Shown: piece by piece, positions 11,286-22,812 of the stretch
Numbering within the stretch: position 1 is the stretch's first letter
Layout of the letters: each line of letters begins with the position of its first letter
NCBI RefSeq assembly: GCF_031143425.1
Contig: NC_090447.1
Location: 135,365,106 to 135,429,105, forward strand
DNA length: 64,000 nt
Source of the DNA: Pleurodeles waltl
Lineage: Eukaryota > Chordata > Amphibia > Caudata > Salamandridae
Direction: 5' to 3'
Translations under genes and position numbers: made by a program
Notes under the pieces: model-generated
Database searches by the model: none
Told to the model about the DNA's origin: nothing
Seen by the model: the letters and a program-made list of their open reading frames with translations, nothing else

Positions 11286-12560
11286 TGTGAGAAATCGGGT
11301 TGTTTATTGACTGGGGTGTGAGCCATAGTCAAGCAACAGCCACAATCCCTTGCAGGGTGAAACACAAAAAGTCACTCAACTAACCTGTGCTTAACCCTGG
11401 GTAGCTTGGCACAAAAAAGCAATCAGGCTTAACTCAGAGCCAAAGTGTAAAGTATTTTTATAGAACATAAACAGCAATAAATGAAAATACAACAAAAGAA
11501 AAAACCCACACCAATTTAAAAACGAACATTTTAATAAATTATTTGACACCAAAATGAGAAAAATCCAATAAGCAGAACGAGAGTTTTGAATTTAGTAAAA
11601 GCTAGTGCCTAAAAGATCAAAGCACCAACCACGTACATCTAGTTCTGTGAGACTGGGTCGAAATAAAAAAATATGGCTGACCGCGATGGAACGTGGTTTG
11701 TATAAATGAAGTGGATTAGGCCTTGTCAGCCCTTACCTTCGTACTTCCAACACTTCTGAAAAACGTGTTCTGAGGAGCTGAAGTTTAGTGGGGCAAGGCT
11801 GCAGGAGATGTCCGATGGGGGAGTGTAAGCATTGGATAGCATCGGGTCAAGGCTTCGGCGAAGATTTCTACTTTCAGACTTAGGGCTCGATTATGACCTT
11901 GGCGGACAAAATACTCTGCCACAAACGTGACGGATATCCTGTCTGCCATATTACAAGTTCCATTATATCCTATGGAACTTGTGAAATGACGGGTGGGATA
12001 TCCGTCACGTTTGTGATTGAATATCCCATCTGCCAAGGTCGTAATCAGGCCCTTAGTCTCTGAAATAGAGGTTGAGCATCCCCAGTGGGAAGAGGCAATG
12101 GGCTGTTGCCAAAGGCAGTTCCATGAGGCCAGATTCCACTTAGCTAAAGGACCGCTAAGCAGGATTTGGTGCTGCAAAGAAAAATGCAGCAGGAGAAGCA
12201 GCAAAGTCAATAAGGCTGGTGATGCCCCTTGGGCGGATAGACGATCAGGGTGGTCCCGGCCTCCTACTGGTTCTCAGACTAGTTTTTAGTCAAAAGTTTT
12301 CGAAGTCCCCACATTCATATTTTGGATTTCTGGTCACCTTCAGCACCAACTACAAGGATCCAGGACTGGTGGGGAACCACTTGGAGGCTCAGGGCTCCCT
12401 CAGGCTGACAGCTCTAACAACTCGGTTGTTAAATACTCCCTGCACTTCAGGGGGTTTAAGCCATTGCTTAAATAGACCTTTTCACATATTTATGCAGGTT
12501 CAATTACAGGTCTATGCTTGTGTTCCCTTAAATGGGCAAGGTCAGGCAAACTGCCTAGCA
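11286..12560 (+). mobile_element. Partial LTR, plus orientation, carrying a palindromic MITE
   Basis: The 5' end TGTGAGAAATCGGG resembles the LTR starts at 33357 (TGTAAGAAATTTGG) and 58096 on the minus strand. Downstream landmarks of the family follow: 'cttaaccctgggtagcttgg', 'cttaactcagagccaaagtg' and 'gtaaagtattt'. The copy is interrupted at 11883-12052 by a MITE. Similarity fades near 12560 and the usual 3' block (accepting 'gcactggttagcagtgg' as its landmark) is absent, so the element is truncated. No internal coding sequence is attached. Confidence 0.65.
11883..12052. mobile_element. Short palindromic Harbinger-type MITE
   Basis: The ends are long inverted repeats. The left reads GGGCTCGATTATGACCTTGG and the right, read inward, GGGCCTGATTACGACCTTGG. 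Flanking TTA occurs at 11880-11882 and 12053-12055, a 3-bp duplication. The interior is also nearly self-complementary, with 'acgtgacggatatcc' matching 'ggatatccgtcacgt' around a centre near 11960-11970. At 170 bp it is a complete foldback unit without coding capacity. Confidence 0.88.
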
Positions 12561-13400
12561 TGATGTTTTCAAACTACTTTTATGAATACAATTTTTGAAT
12601 TTTACTAAAATGTAGAGAATACTAGATTTTCTGCAGGGACTTTTAAGGGGGGGACTTTTTTTTGCTCACTATAGTAATTGATCTCTGACAAGTTTGCAAA
12701 CTTGAATGGTTTGTACCCTCTGGCTAATGAAGAGGCAGGACATGGATGAGCCAGTTGTTGATTGACGGACTAACCCTGAAACCCAATTGAATGAATAATA
12801 ACCACAAATGAAGCAAGAATATTTGGGACCATGCACAATGGTAGTTGCAGGATCGTTCCTAACAACTTAAAATTCCCCTCTACGCAAGGTCATGTGAGAC
12901 ATTTCTTCTCTGCCCCCATCACTCTCAATTACTCTATTAGAGACATTCATATTTGTATTTCATTATAGTTATGTGATTTTAAGTTGGGGAGTATCAATGC
13001 AATATTATTATTCTAATTTTATTTGGGTCGAGCGCATAGCACGCTGTCTCTGCTGTAATCTCTCTATGAGCTTCTAACCACACCCACCGCATGCTCATGA
13101 GTTTGGTTGGTTCGTCATCTTGCCTTTTAAAATTAGCTTGCTTTCATTAGTGGAAGGCATGTATACGTAATGCCGGTGTTTAGCCCTCCTCGAGCGCACG
13201 GGCCAGCTACTGAAAACATATGAGGCTCTGTGTTTTCCATATGATTTCTGGACTATATTTTTATTTTTATTTCCAATGCAGCGCGATCTCGCTGGGCAGT
13301 AGTCGAGCACTCTGCATCACATCAACCCTGTTACATGGATAATTGCATTTCTGCTGATAATGTTTGACTCTGAGTGAACTGTTTTACTTTTTATTTTTAA
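12561..13400. other. Unrecognised intergenic sequence
   Basis: No gene is supported. The part at 13020-13330 is less AT-rich and includes 'ggtcgagcgcatagcacgct', which gives the impression of a dispersed short repeat. I could not fold a convincing tRNA or find A and B boxes, so I leave it unnamed. Confidence 0.4.
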
Positions 13401-13404
13401 TGTA

Positions 13405-13690
13405 TGTGGCAAGAAATGTCCAGTTTGGAATTTACAACGCAAATAGCTCTTACTTGAGCAACCGTGAGACCCACTGCATTGCAAATGCTTACTTTTGTGT
13501 CATCTTCGCGTTCATGCTCATGGCAGCCGTGGCAGTTTGAATCGGCCGCTTATGTCAACCTGTTTTGCTTTTTATTTTCAATTTATGTGGCAATTAAAGT
13601 CCAGTTAGGAATTTACAGTGCTAATAGCTCTTACTCGAGCAAACGAGAGACCCATTGCATTGCAAATGCTTGTTTTATGTTTGCTTTTGA
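13405..13690. repeat. Diverged tandem duplication, two units about 180 bp apart
   Basis: A segment beginning 'tatgtggcaagaaatgtcca' at about 13405 recurs as 'tatgtggcaattaaagtcca' at about 13585. Both are followed by 'ggaatttaca', 'aatagctcttact', 'gagacccactgcattgcaaatgctt' (13467-13492) or the near-identical 'gagacccattgcattgcaaatgctt'. The units differ by scattered substitutions and small indels, so the duplication is old. No gene is involved. Confidence 0.75.
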
Positions 13691-15387
13691 TCAAAAAAGC
13701 ATTTGGCTTTGCATATCTATTCCATTTTATTTTAAAGAGTGTTCATTTGAGTCTGTCTCAAGGCTACTTTGTATATCCAAGGGTTAGCATCCACTTGCAG
13801 ACCGTACTGAGATATTCAGTTAGATTGGTTGCCATGCTGCAACATCTTCATTGCGGTCCGGAGGACTACCCAAGCAAAAACAGTACCACAAAAGCGGCTA
13901 TCGGTCATGATTTTTTTCTCTATGGGCTTTTGCAACAGGCACTGGCCCTTACTCCCAGTTGTCGTAGAGACAGACCTTAGTCCAGGCATCGATTTATGGA
14001 TGTCATTTAGGGATCACAAAATAGGTCACCTTCAGTGACCCCTGGCTTTCCCTTTTCAACACATGGCACGGCATTTCTGGTCCCTGACGTCAGAGGTAGC
14101 AAAATTATTGCCAGGAACACAGGGGCAGCTCTTTCTTATCGACATTGGTCGTGGCTCCTATTTCCTTGTTTTTTGCATTTTTTTTATTACACTAATAGTG
14201 AACAATAACATATTATTCTCTATTAGCGCAATAAAAATGGAGTACTATTAGCTGACATATAACCTTCTCTCGCAGCAGAGGTAAGTAAAACATGCTTTTA
14301 AATGAATGTTATGTGAATAGGTGAGATTGTGTTCATACAATAGAGTGTGTGATTGTGTACTTGTAACCATGTGCATGTGAGTGAGCGTAAAGGTCAAATT
14401 TCATTTTGATGGCACTTCTGCTATCCGTAGACCTTTGGTGATGTGACATTTGTGGATCGATTGCTTCTCCTCCCACAAAGAAGTTGTAACTTCCGACATG
14501 CCCCCAGTCTCTTCAAGTGATTCACGAGGCCCATGAAATCACTCAATTCTCTTACAAAAAGTAGCTGATCCTGTAGATGAACAAGAAATACCTTTTGCTG
14601 AAATCCTATCAGTCTCTCCATTTCACCCCAAACACCCAACAAAATCAATCATTATTAGCAGGTACATCATTCAGTCTGGTAGATAAACTATAGCAGTCCC
14701 ACCATTCACTGCAAAGTTTCAGGAATTTTTAAGGACCACAGGCCCTATAGTCATTTCCTCCTGTCTAGCACACCAGTCCACGCCAGAGCACCACTGTGCC
14801 AGCTTCACGGGTTAGAGCTTTTCAAAGATTGTGCATTGTCTCTTTTAGCCACTGGGGTCACCAGACCCACCAGGGCCCTGTCACCTTGCAAGCCCCCAAG
14901 ATCCTCCAATACCACCAGTAGTGCCAGTTTGGGATTGAAGTGGATCAGGACATTCAGGACCACAGACAAGATACCACTGATTCTTGTCCACTATCGAGCA
15001 ATGATTGGGCAGTGGGCCATAAGGAAAATATCCTCTGAGGGAAGGTGACAGCGCAACAGCCTGGGTTTGGGAGCACTCCTGCTGCATGTAGGTGGTGGGG
15101 AATAATTAATGATTGGTGTAAATAGTATAGTTGAAGTTGGCGTAATCAGACAGAAATCATTAACTCCCAGGGGGCCATACAGGTCTCCCTCCATTCCACC
15201 TCATCTCCCCAACCTTCCTTTCTCATCTCTGATGAAGAATGTCCAGGGTCTCTGGTAAATTGTTCACTAAAGTGCGGTAGAGATGAGATGTACCACCACA
15301 GTCCATCCTCCCCATCAGCAGCTTTGCTTCAAGCCAATTCTACTCTGGGAGGTCTTGGAGACATTCATGGTACACGTCGAGGCATGA
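13691..15387. other. Unrecognised intergenic sequence
   Basis: Short open frames exist on both strands but none shows a recognisable domain. I see no clear element ends, RNA gene or regulatory array in this stretch. Confidence 0.4.
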
Positions 15388-15530
15388 TGTATTTGGAGGT
15401 ACTTGTGCAATTGAGGGTCATATTTTTGAAAAATAGCACACAACTGCGTTAAGTATCTGGAGGTACTTGTGCAATTGAGGGTCCCATTTTTTATAAAATA
15501 GCACACAACTGCGTTAACGCAGTTGTGAGT
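15388..15530. repeat. Two-copy tandem repeat, about 65-bp unit, ending in a short palindrome
   Basis: The unit 'gtatttggaggtacttgtgc...aatagcacacaactgcgtta' (about 15388-15450) is followed at once by a second copy beginning 'gtatctggaggtacttgtgc' (about 15453). The second copy ends in the palindrome ACAACTGCGTTAACGCAGTTGT near 15506-15527. The two units are closely similar, indicating a fairly recent local duplication. Confidence 0.8.
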
Positions 15531-15642
15531 CTGTTTTTCTTATTCCAGCTAACACCATTCCTTAAAGCCATCCGTGCACCATTAAGAAAAGTTTTGCTTC
15601 TAGTTAGTCTAGTATCATTTACTGATTCACAAGCAGCAAAAA

Positions 15643-15674
15643 ATGACTCCTGTCTCAGTTTAAACAGGAGTCAT
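15643..15674. repeat. Perfect 11-bp stem hairpin
   Basis: ATGACTCCTGT (15643-15653) is perfectly complementary to ACAGGAGTCAT (15664-15674) with a 10-base loop. It is followed to about 15790 by further GC-rich short inverted repeats around 'gggggccccatgcaaagggg'. This may be the edge of a foldback element whose other terminus I could not place. Confidence 0.6.
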
Positions 15675-15914
15675 GCCCACCACTTTAGTGCCCTCCACAG
15701 GGGACCAGTGTCCCCTGGGCAAGCCAAAAATACCCAGTGCCAGGCTGGGGGCCCCATGCAAAGGGCCCCTAATGGCACTTAAAAAAAATATAAAGTATAC
15801 TCACCTAAACTTAACTGAGGTGGGGTCCCCCCTCCTGTAGTATCCCTGTGGTGTGGGACTACCTGCATTTTAACACCTGGTCTGATGCAGGGGTCAAATA
15901 ATGGTGCAAAGTGG

Positions 15915-16167
15915 GCTTAGTGACAATATTTGGGCCCGTATCCCACCCGTGTGTCGTTTCTGCACCGGGAGGTAAATATGGTGCTGGGGGCTAGTGTCAT
16001 GTTTGGGAATGGAACACCTACCTTGCATCTCATTGACGCAAGGTGTGTTCGTGCATCCTCAACATGGCGCTAACTCCAATATTCTGAAGCTAGACAAGTC
16101 TAGCGTCAAAATATAGATATGGAGTTAGGTTAGCACCATTTTAGCTCTAAAATAATTGTCACTAAGC
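15915..16167. mobile_element. Foldback element bounded by 17-bp inverted repeats
   Basis: GCTTAGTGACAATATTT at 15915-15931 is repeated in inverted form at 16151-16167 (read inward GCTTAGTGACAATTATT). Inside, 'tggtgct' and 'ttagcacca' strings are also complementary. The sequence lies directly downstream of the LINE 3' end at about 16180. No target duplication is obvious outside the inverted repeats and no protein is encoded, so the superfamily is not assigned. Confidence 0.55.
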
Positions 16168-16179
16168 TGATGCTAACCA

Positions 16180-16970
16180 TCCATAAATATGGGCACAAGT
16201 GTGGTATAGTGAGAAATGAGTCTGAATATTGGCAAAGGATAGAATGGTAGAGTCATGTCATAATCAGCTAGTGTAGTGATCCCCAGTACATTCCATTTAC
16301 TAAAATCCTGTAGATGAGATAGTTGCTCTAACCACCATCCCTTCCAAAAGGGAGTTTGGCCAGTCAGGAATCCATTCCAACCCATAAAGTGAGGGCTCTC
16401 CTACACACCAAGAATATAATTCTGGTGATCTCTGGAATTCTAAGGGGGATAGGCCTGCTATAAAGGAAGTACATCACCCCATCTGAACCCAGTCTTGTAA
16501 GTTCCAGGCGATATGCTGTGTCATCCCATCCACCCGTTAGCCACTGTTCACGACTAGGAGGTACGATACCCAGTAAAAAAGATGAATATTCATATCTCTG
16601 ATACCACCATTGTAAACCAAGCATTGACATTTAGCATGCGAGATTAGAGTGGGGCGACCTTGCCAAAGGAAACAGTGCAGCAATGCTGTCACATAATGGA
16701 ACCAGGCGTCAGAGATATAAAACGTGAAATTCTGCAGTTTATACTGAAATCTGGGAAGGATCATTATTTTTATAGCTACTCTGCCTAAAAGATTCAGAGG
16801 AAGATTGTGCCACCCTGCAAGGCTATTTCTAGTGGTCTTAATGAGATGGGTCCGATTAAGCATGTGGGAGAGTTCAGGTATTATTGCAATGTGGATAACG
16901 AGGTGTTTGAAACTAAGATGGGGACACCATCTCGCCAAGCGCATGGAGTGGAATCTTCCTGCAGTGAGAC
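16180..16970 (-). pseudogene. L1 ORF2 C-terminal region remnant
   Basis: Minus-strand frames at 16537-16944 contain 'LPLNLLGRVAIKIMILPRF', then 'LLHCFLWQGRPTLISHAKCQ' and 'GGIRDMNIHLFYWVSYLL'. This is the usual L1 succession of a 'SLLGRVALIKMVLLPR'-like motif, a 'FLWQGKRPRIS'-like motif and a GG-N-YY motif downstream of the RT. Translation shifts frame near 16560-16630 and continues to about 16180 with 'WWLEQLSHLQDF'. The polymerase active-site region is not present upstream. Confidence 0.7.
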
Positions 16971-17309
16971 AAGCAAGGATGCTCGTGGCTGGTGTAGGTG
17001 GAGTGAGAAGTGGGATTAGTCTTCTAGTATGTGTTCTACTGATTATTTAGATAAATTATAATTCACATAGAATTAATTATATTTCTATTGTGTATTAGGT
17101 GATGTTTCATTGGACAATATTAAATAATGAGTAAAAAATGTTTACAAATATTTAGGTTTTGATATTCTTTGTTTGTGTGGGCCAATAATGTTATATGTGG
17201 CTCCTATGTAAAAGGTTATAGATTGAATCTTTATTTATCAGTGGCTTGCAGAAGTGTTTTTGGTTACTGTCTCGCCAAGAACATGGGGTGGCATCTCCCT
17301 CCAGTGAGA
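16929..17309. repeat. Direct repeat flanking about 300 bp of non-LINE sequence inside the L1
   Basis: 'tctcgccaagcgcatggagt' at 16929 and 'tctcgccaagaacatggggt' at about 17269 begin a roughly 41-base segment present twice, both ending 'cagtgagac'. The AT-rich DNA between them has no LINE coding similarity. This is either a local duplication or two LINE copies joined, with the extra sequence trapped between. Confidence 0.6.
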
Positions 17310-17699
17310 CTGTCCATGGCTAATGTAGCCCAGGTCTCAGAATACATTTTCATGACAGGGATGAAGTGGGATTCCAAGTTTTTGGTAGGTAGGCTGTAGA
17401 GGAGGACATTACTTTTGTCCCAATGTTTGTAGACATGTTGCATTATTGTTTGCAAACATTGGCAGGCCTCATGAGAGACTGAATTGCACAGCGTCGTTTT
17501 AACTAGTTTGAGTTGTCGAGTCAAGGATTTGGTTGCGTAGAGTAGGGAAGGCTTTCAGTGGTGAGTATGAGGGCTTCAAGTTTAGCTATGTCATGTTGCC
17601 CCTCCCTCTCACCGTGCCCTAAGTATCCTCTCGCTACCCCCGCCACCCACAGGACTCCCGCTCTATTGATGGGATCTTTATTGGTGTCAAAATATGTTT

Positions 17700-18460
17700 G
17701 GAGGTTCTCGGCCAAGTGTTAAACTATGTGGTCATTCATGAGGAAACAGGCATTTATAAACCACACTCAGCATGTTTGGGGAGTTGTCGGGCCAAGACAG
17801 AGAGTTTGAGGGGAGTGATCAGATATGCCACGAGGAAACATGGATGTCTCTGATGTGACTGGAAGGTCAGTGGCAGGAAGCAGAGTGTAATCAATACGGA
17901 TCATAGTGTGGGAGGATGCCGATGGATGCAGTGGTGTAGGGATTCCAAATCCTCCAGGCATCGCAGAGCCTGAGTGAGGACAGCTCGGAAGAAAAGGAAT
18001 GGGAGCAGGTTGCTGGCCCGGAAACATCTGAGGCCAGATCAGTCAATGCATTGAAGTCATCCCAAAAGATCAATGTAAAGTGCAGCACTGTTGCTATCAA
18101 ATGGGTCGGATATTGGAATGTGGGCTGGTGTAATTGCGGGGGGACATAAATGATGAAGAGGGGATAGGGTTTCCATTTAGTGTGCCCAACACCGTGACAA
18201 ACCTACCCTGAGAGTCATGAAACACTTGAGTAATCACCAAGAGTAAGGATTTAAGGAGGAAAATCGCCACATCTGTGGAACCCTGGGCGAAGCTTGAGTG
18301 GAAGGTCCAGTTGTAACAGAACTTGCATAAGAAGGGGCATTGAGTACTCAGGAGATGTCTCTTTAAGTGGAGCTGTGGCGGGGCCATGGCTTTGGAAGGA
18401 TTTAAGGACAGTGGTGTGTTTAATGCGGTCTGACTAGCAGGCTTTTAACTTTCCAGGAGA
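17700..18460 (-). pseudogene. L1 ORF2 endonuclease domain remnant
   Basis: The AP-like endonuclease nicks target DNA to prime reverse transcription. Motifs are spread over several frames: 'HTTVLKSFQSHG' near the start, 'DVAIFLLKSLLLV' and 'HDSQGRFVTVLG' at about 18150-18290, a DFNAL string near 18040, 'LCDAWRIWNP' near 17950, 'RIDYTLLPATDLPV' near 17880 and 'ISDHSPQTLCL' near 17810. These follow the order of L1 endonucleases, including the RIDY and SDHSP motifs. Frameshifts between them make the domain non-functional. Confidence 0.7.
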
Positions 18461-18855
18461 GGAGAGTAAACTCTACATGAGGTATTCTGATGGTCATGTG
18501 GTTGCGTATAAAGGGGTAGTTGAAGGGTAGTCACTGACCAGATGGGTCTTATGGAGGAGCATGCTTTCAAAAGAACACAAGATAAGAACAAAGAAAAACA
18601 ACTCAGAACACCCCATTTAACAATCCCAACCTCCCCCACCGTACACTTCTACCCAGGAAGTATCTGTCACCCTCGAAACAGCACTCAACAATAATGGAAC
18701 ATATATACATGGCAGGGCATTTAAAGGGAACCTCCCCAAGCAACAAATATCACATGAAAGGATACAGATATCATTGAACACCCTGGGTCAAGAATTTCAC
18801 CTCTGAGTTACTTTTGGAGACAGTCAAGATGACAATGAGTTTGCTTGAAGACCTA

Positions 18856-20493
18856 TCACAGTTGTAATGTTGCCAGTGTCCAGCATAGACCATGACTGGG
18901 ACAACAGAGGTTTGACAAGGTTACCCATTTCAGGCTGGGAGTCATTATGTTCATGGTCTGAAACTGCCAAAGAGTGTTCACATCTTCCCTTCCTCCACTT
19001 TGATTTGGGACTGTGACAAGACCTGGATCAGGTGGTGGTTGATTGAGAAGCAGTGAGAGTCGGCTGCAGGTCACCTTGTGAGGGTCATATTTTCGAAGAG
19101 ATTGTTGTTCAGTGGCCAATTCCCAGGCGGCTTCTGGGGTGCCAAAAAACAAAGAGCGTTAGTTGTGAACTACACGTAGTTGTAGTGGGAAGAGTAATGC
19201 ATAGGAAATGGACATCACCTTGAGTTTTTGATTACTGGCATCAAAGGATTTCCATTAAACTTGGGTTGCTTTAGAATAGTCCGGGCACACCATGATGTGA
19301 AAGGATTGATAAAGAAGTTGAGACTGAGCACGGGCCTCATGAAGAATTGCACCACGGGTGCAGAAGTTTATGAGTTTTTACAATCATTGGCCTGGAGGAG
19401 CATTGAGGGGGGGGTTGCTGAATTGGCGAGTGATGCACCCGTTCGACCATGAAGGAGGATGAGAAGAAGCTGTCCAGCATCCAGGAATGGAGCCAATATT
19501 CTAGAAAAGTTGTTGGGCATGGGGATTCCGCCCCCTCTGGGAAGCCCGTAGATGGAGATTACTCCTCCGGGAACAGTTCTTAGCATCCTGTGCTCTGGCT
19601 TCCAAGGTCCTTGAAACCTTCCTTGTTAGTGACACCACCTTTATTCTTAGTGACACCACTTTTGTCTTAAGATCAGAAGAGTTGTCCTCTATTGTGGAGA
19701 TCCAGCCGTCCACCTCCGTCACTCGACCCACCGCTCTCCTACTAACCTGCAATGGCAAAGCAACTTCAATGGCCACCTCTTCATAATTGGTCTCCAGGGC
19801 CACCCGGGATACTTGGATAGCCTGTAGAATGTGATGGGCCTCGAAGTGCATGAAGGATGGCTGGGCAAGGGTCCCCATCTCTTGGCTTCTTGGCAGCATC
19901 ATTGGCATTAGTAGTGAATTTCTAATTTTTTGGATGTGAGTCAGTCTCTGGAGGTCTATATTTGCCCATAATGGTTTGAAGGAGAGGATGTGGGGGCAGG
20001 AATCCACAAGGAGCCGCTCAGCTGCAAAAACAGGAATAACACTGGAGCTATAAAGTGGAGGTGTGGATGCTCGGGGGCAAAAAGAATACCACCACATGAA
20101 GAATCCCTGAGATAGTGAGTTCAAGGGAGAACTGGAGGCATAGACCCGCTTGCGCAGGGCAATAGACAGCATGAGCAGTTGGAGACAGGCGGGCGAAGAA
20201 TCAATTGCAGTTGGGCAGCACGAGCCCCGTTTCCCAGCCCCTCCAGACCCAGCCAGTGCCTCCAGATCCCTGTGCAGTACTGGAGGAGTCAGGGGGACCT
20301 GTAGATGTGGTAAGGCCTCAGTGGTATGTTGCTGCTTTGGGGGGAGCACGATACTTCTTAGGCTCCGGAGGATTATCAAAGGGAGCCACTCCAGGCCCTC
20401 AGGGCCTCGCCCGTGAAGTGCTTCCAGAGGGTTCAGGCAGCATGGAGATGAAAGGCCGCCAGGCCCCAGGGAGGCAAAAATCTTCCAGAGCAC
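18856..20493 (-). pseudogene. L1-type ORF1 protein remnant
   Basis: In L1 elements ORF1 encodes the RNA-binding chaperone that packages the transcript. An open frame at 19501-20493 ends in a heptad-like region, with 'ILQAIQVSRVALE' and 'DLKTKVVSLRIKVVSLTRKV' resembling the L1 ORF1 coiled coil, then 'RRSNLHLRA', like the conserved RRNNLR-type motif before the RNA-recognition domain. After frame changes the C-terminal domain appears at 18856-19152 as 'FGTPEAAWELATEQ'. The first 150 or so codons of the long frame have no recognised match and may be leader. The gene is broken by at least one frameshift and several stops. Confidence 0.65.
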
Positions 20494-21215
20494 ACCCCTG
20501 GCAGTGACCCCACAGGCCGCTGAATGCAGTCAGAGCTACTGGGAGATAGAGACCTCATGCAATGGGAGGTAAGGCCCAAATGGGACGCAGGAGGGCTGGT
20601 GACAATGTATAGCTGAGGTGTGGGTCCTCCCCCACCATGTGGGCCCCTGCCAGGTACTCCTCAACACTGGATTTGGGGTAAGACCTCACTCGGACGCCCC
20701 CCCCTTCAGCCAGCCATCATCTGGGCCCAGACCCAGAAGCAAGGGCGCTGACACCAAGTCAGGCTCCATGGGGTCCATCACAGCCATCCAGTGTCAGCTG
20801 AGGTGCCTAACAGTCCTCCAAAACTGAGAAGGAGAGTGTCCTAATCCCTGTAAGGGGTTGAGATGCAAAGAGTCCTCCTCAGTTGGTCACTGCCACAATA
20901 GACAGTATGTGGGCAGCTGCCATTATGTGAAGCACAGAGGCAAGGCCGAATCTAGGCCACAGCATCAAAGAGAGAGCTCAGGGATAATTTCAGAGGTATA
21001 GCGCCCCAATGCCACAGTTAGTGGAGGTCTATAGGCAGCTTTATCTGTTCAAAGGGGTTTGAGGGGACCCAGCTTGCCAGATGGGCATGGATAATCGGGG
21101 AGGATATGGGAGCATAAGAAAATGTGTTCGCCATCTCGGCATCTCTGACCCCCCCACCCCCACTAATCATTTTAATTTTATCTCTTCATTCCAATCTCAG
21201 CCTCTTTATTGATAG

Positions 21216-21364
21216 AGTGACTGATTCACAAAGGATCTCCACAGTTGTGGCAGGGGTCCTGCACCCATGGTGGGACCTCTGCAATGAGAAATTGCAGTAC
21301 AGAGGTTCAGCCACAACTGTGGGGCTTCTGCCGTGACTGTGGAGGGCCTTTGTGAATCAGGCCC
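21216..21364. mobile_element. Short foldback MITE
   Basis: CTGATTCACAAAGG...CTCCACAGT on the left is matched by its complement on the right, 'actgtggagggcctttgtga' followed by 'atcaggccc'. The right terminus read inward, GGGCCTGATTCACAAAGG, starts like other GGGCC-type MITEs in this window. The left terminus is diverged (GTGACTGATTCAC). The right flank is TTA, with no clear match on the left. It holds no gene. Confidence 0.65.
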
Positions 21365-22261
21365 TTAGTGGTCAAAGATCACACAAAGGTATTCGCTTCA
21401 GTCAAAAAGCCACTTGGATCCAAGTAATCACTAGATGCACCAACCTTCCCCTGACAAATTTCCACTTTCTTCTGATGTGGCATACTTTACATTTTTAAGA
21501 ATTCCTTTTAATATGCTTTGCAGTGTCCTGCAGGAAACCACCAACCAATTACAAATTCAAAATGTACCATGAAATTGTCTTCTATTTACAAGGTTTGAAA
21601 AAAATATGTATCGTACTAAGGGTATGGCAGCTTGAACATTAAAGTAACTTGTCATCCTACAGACATCCTATTGACAGGATTGATCTGCACCTTAATTACC
21701 TGTTTCTCAAAGCTTTTAGCCATCCTGTGCGCAGTTGATATTGAATGTCAGCTGATATCTCAGGCTCCTCATGACCCTCTGTGCTTTTCAGGCTGTTAGA
21801 CATGCATTGATGGCCGTTTAGGGAATCCGGCAAGGTTCAGAATAACAGTTTGCTCTGCACTGCTTAATGCTGTCAATACTTTTAGACAGCTTCGGTTAAT
21901 ACAGTAAATGTACAGCTTTTACTAATACAGGCTTTGTTTATAGGGAATTAACCAGTCAGTGTGAGCTACATAACCAATACCTCATCAGCCTCATGAGGTA
22001 AACCGTCAACTACAGAGGGAAGTTGTAACAAATCTGATACGAATTTTATAGAGTGTGATGTTTATGAAACTTTGTCTGTCTTACTTTTTTCCCATGCAAA
22101 ATGTGACACCTGAGAAAATGAAAAACAAGGAGTGTATAATACAGAAAGAGAATGCTGTTTAAGGCAAACAATAAAACACAAATGAAATAATGGTAGGGGA
22201 TCATGTATATTTGCAGAAAATGAAGGAGAGGGAAAATAGCTAGAAAGGGCTGTAACTAGAC
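21365..22261. other. Unrecognised AT-rich intergenic sequence
   Basis: Nothing here resembles a gene, an RNA or an element terminus. Confidence 0.45.
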
Positions 22262-22812
22262 ACCTTACTAAATCATGTCTTTTATTAAAGAGTGAGGGGC
22301 TATTGCACCCAGTGGAGCGCCACTATCCTGGCGCCGCGTAGTGCCCACCTACCACAACTATGTGTGCACCGTATTTAAAATACGGCGCACACATGGTTGC
22401 GGTAGGGGGCAATAGCATCAGAATTTCTGACGCTATTGATGTACTCTGCAGGATTAGCACCAAAATGTTGGCGCTGCTCCTGCAGAGTACATAGGGGCTC
22501 ATTGCATTCAATGGCATGCCCCCTTTTAATGCCTGCTCTGAGCAGGTGTTAAAAGTAAAGAAATAAATGGTGCGAGGAAATCTCTTAGATTTCCTTGCAC
22601 CATTTCTTCGGCCGCCCAAACAGGAAATGCCGCCCTTGCATATTTTGCAGGCATTATGTGGCGCAAGTGTTTACAAAGTAGCACAATGAATGCAATGTGC
22701 CACTTTGTAAATATGGTATGTGTAAAGCCACTTTAGGGCCACCTTAGCATAACAAAAATGATGCTATGGTGACGCTGAGGTGGTGCTAGGGCCTCTTAAT
22801 TAAATCAGGCCT
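22262..22812. mobile_element. Foldback repeat with several internal hairpins
   Basis: The right end read inward ('ggcctgatttaattaagagg' then 'ccctagcacc') resembles the left end ('ttattaaagagtgaggggct' then 'attgcacc'). Internal palindromes include 'gtatttaaaatac' near 22371-22383, 'tgtactctgcagg...cctgcagagtaca' (about 22439-22492), 'aggaaatctcttagatttcct' near 22576-22596 and the long pair 'gcacaagtg...'/'cactttgtaaa'. The pattern resembles the hairpin-array MITEs but is AT-richer. Boundaries and superfamily are tentative. Confidence 0.5.

Larger units (their letters stand above)
16180..21100 (-). mobile_element. Decayed L1-type LINE with ORF1 and partial ORF2
   Basis: Read on the minus strand, the order is a 5' leader, an ORF1-like coiled-coil and C-terminal domain, an endonuclease domain and the C-terminal part of ORF2, which is the order of an L1-clade LINE. 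Between the endonuclease and the C-terminal part only about 750 bases remain, much shorter than an L1 reverse transcriptase, so most of the RT has been lost. All parts contain stops and frameshifts. The 5' leader (about 20500-21100) is GC-richer and noncoding. Boundaries are approximate. Confidence 0.75.

Noticed and set aside
13020..13330. Possible tRNA-derived SINE
   Set aside because: I could not identify A and B boxes or a cloverleaf, and there is no tail or target duplication.
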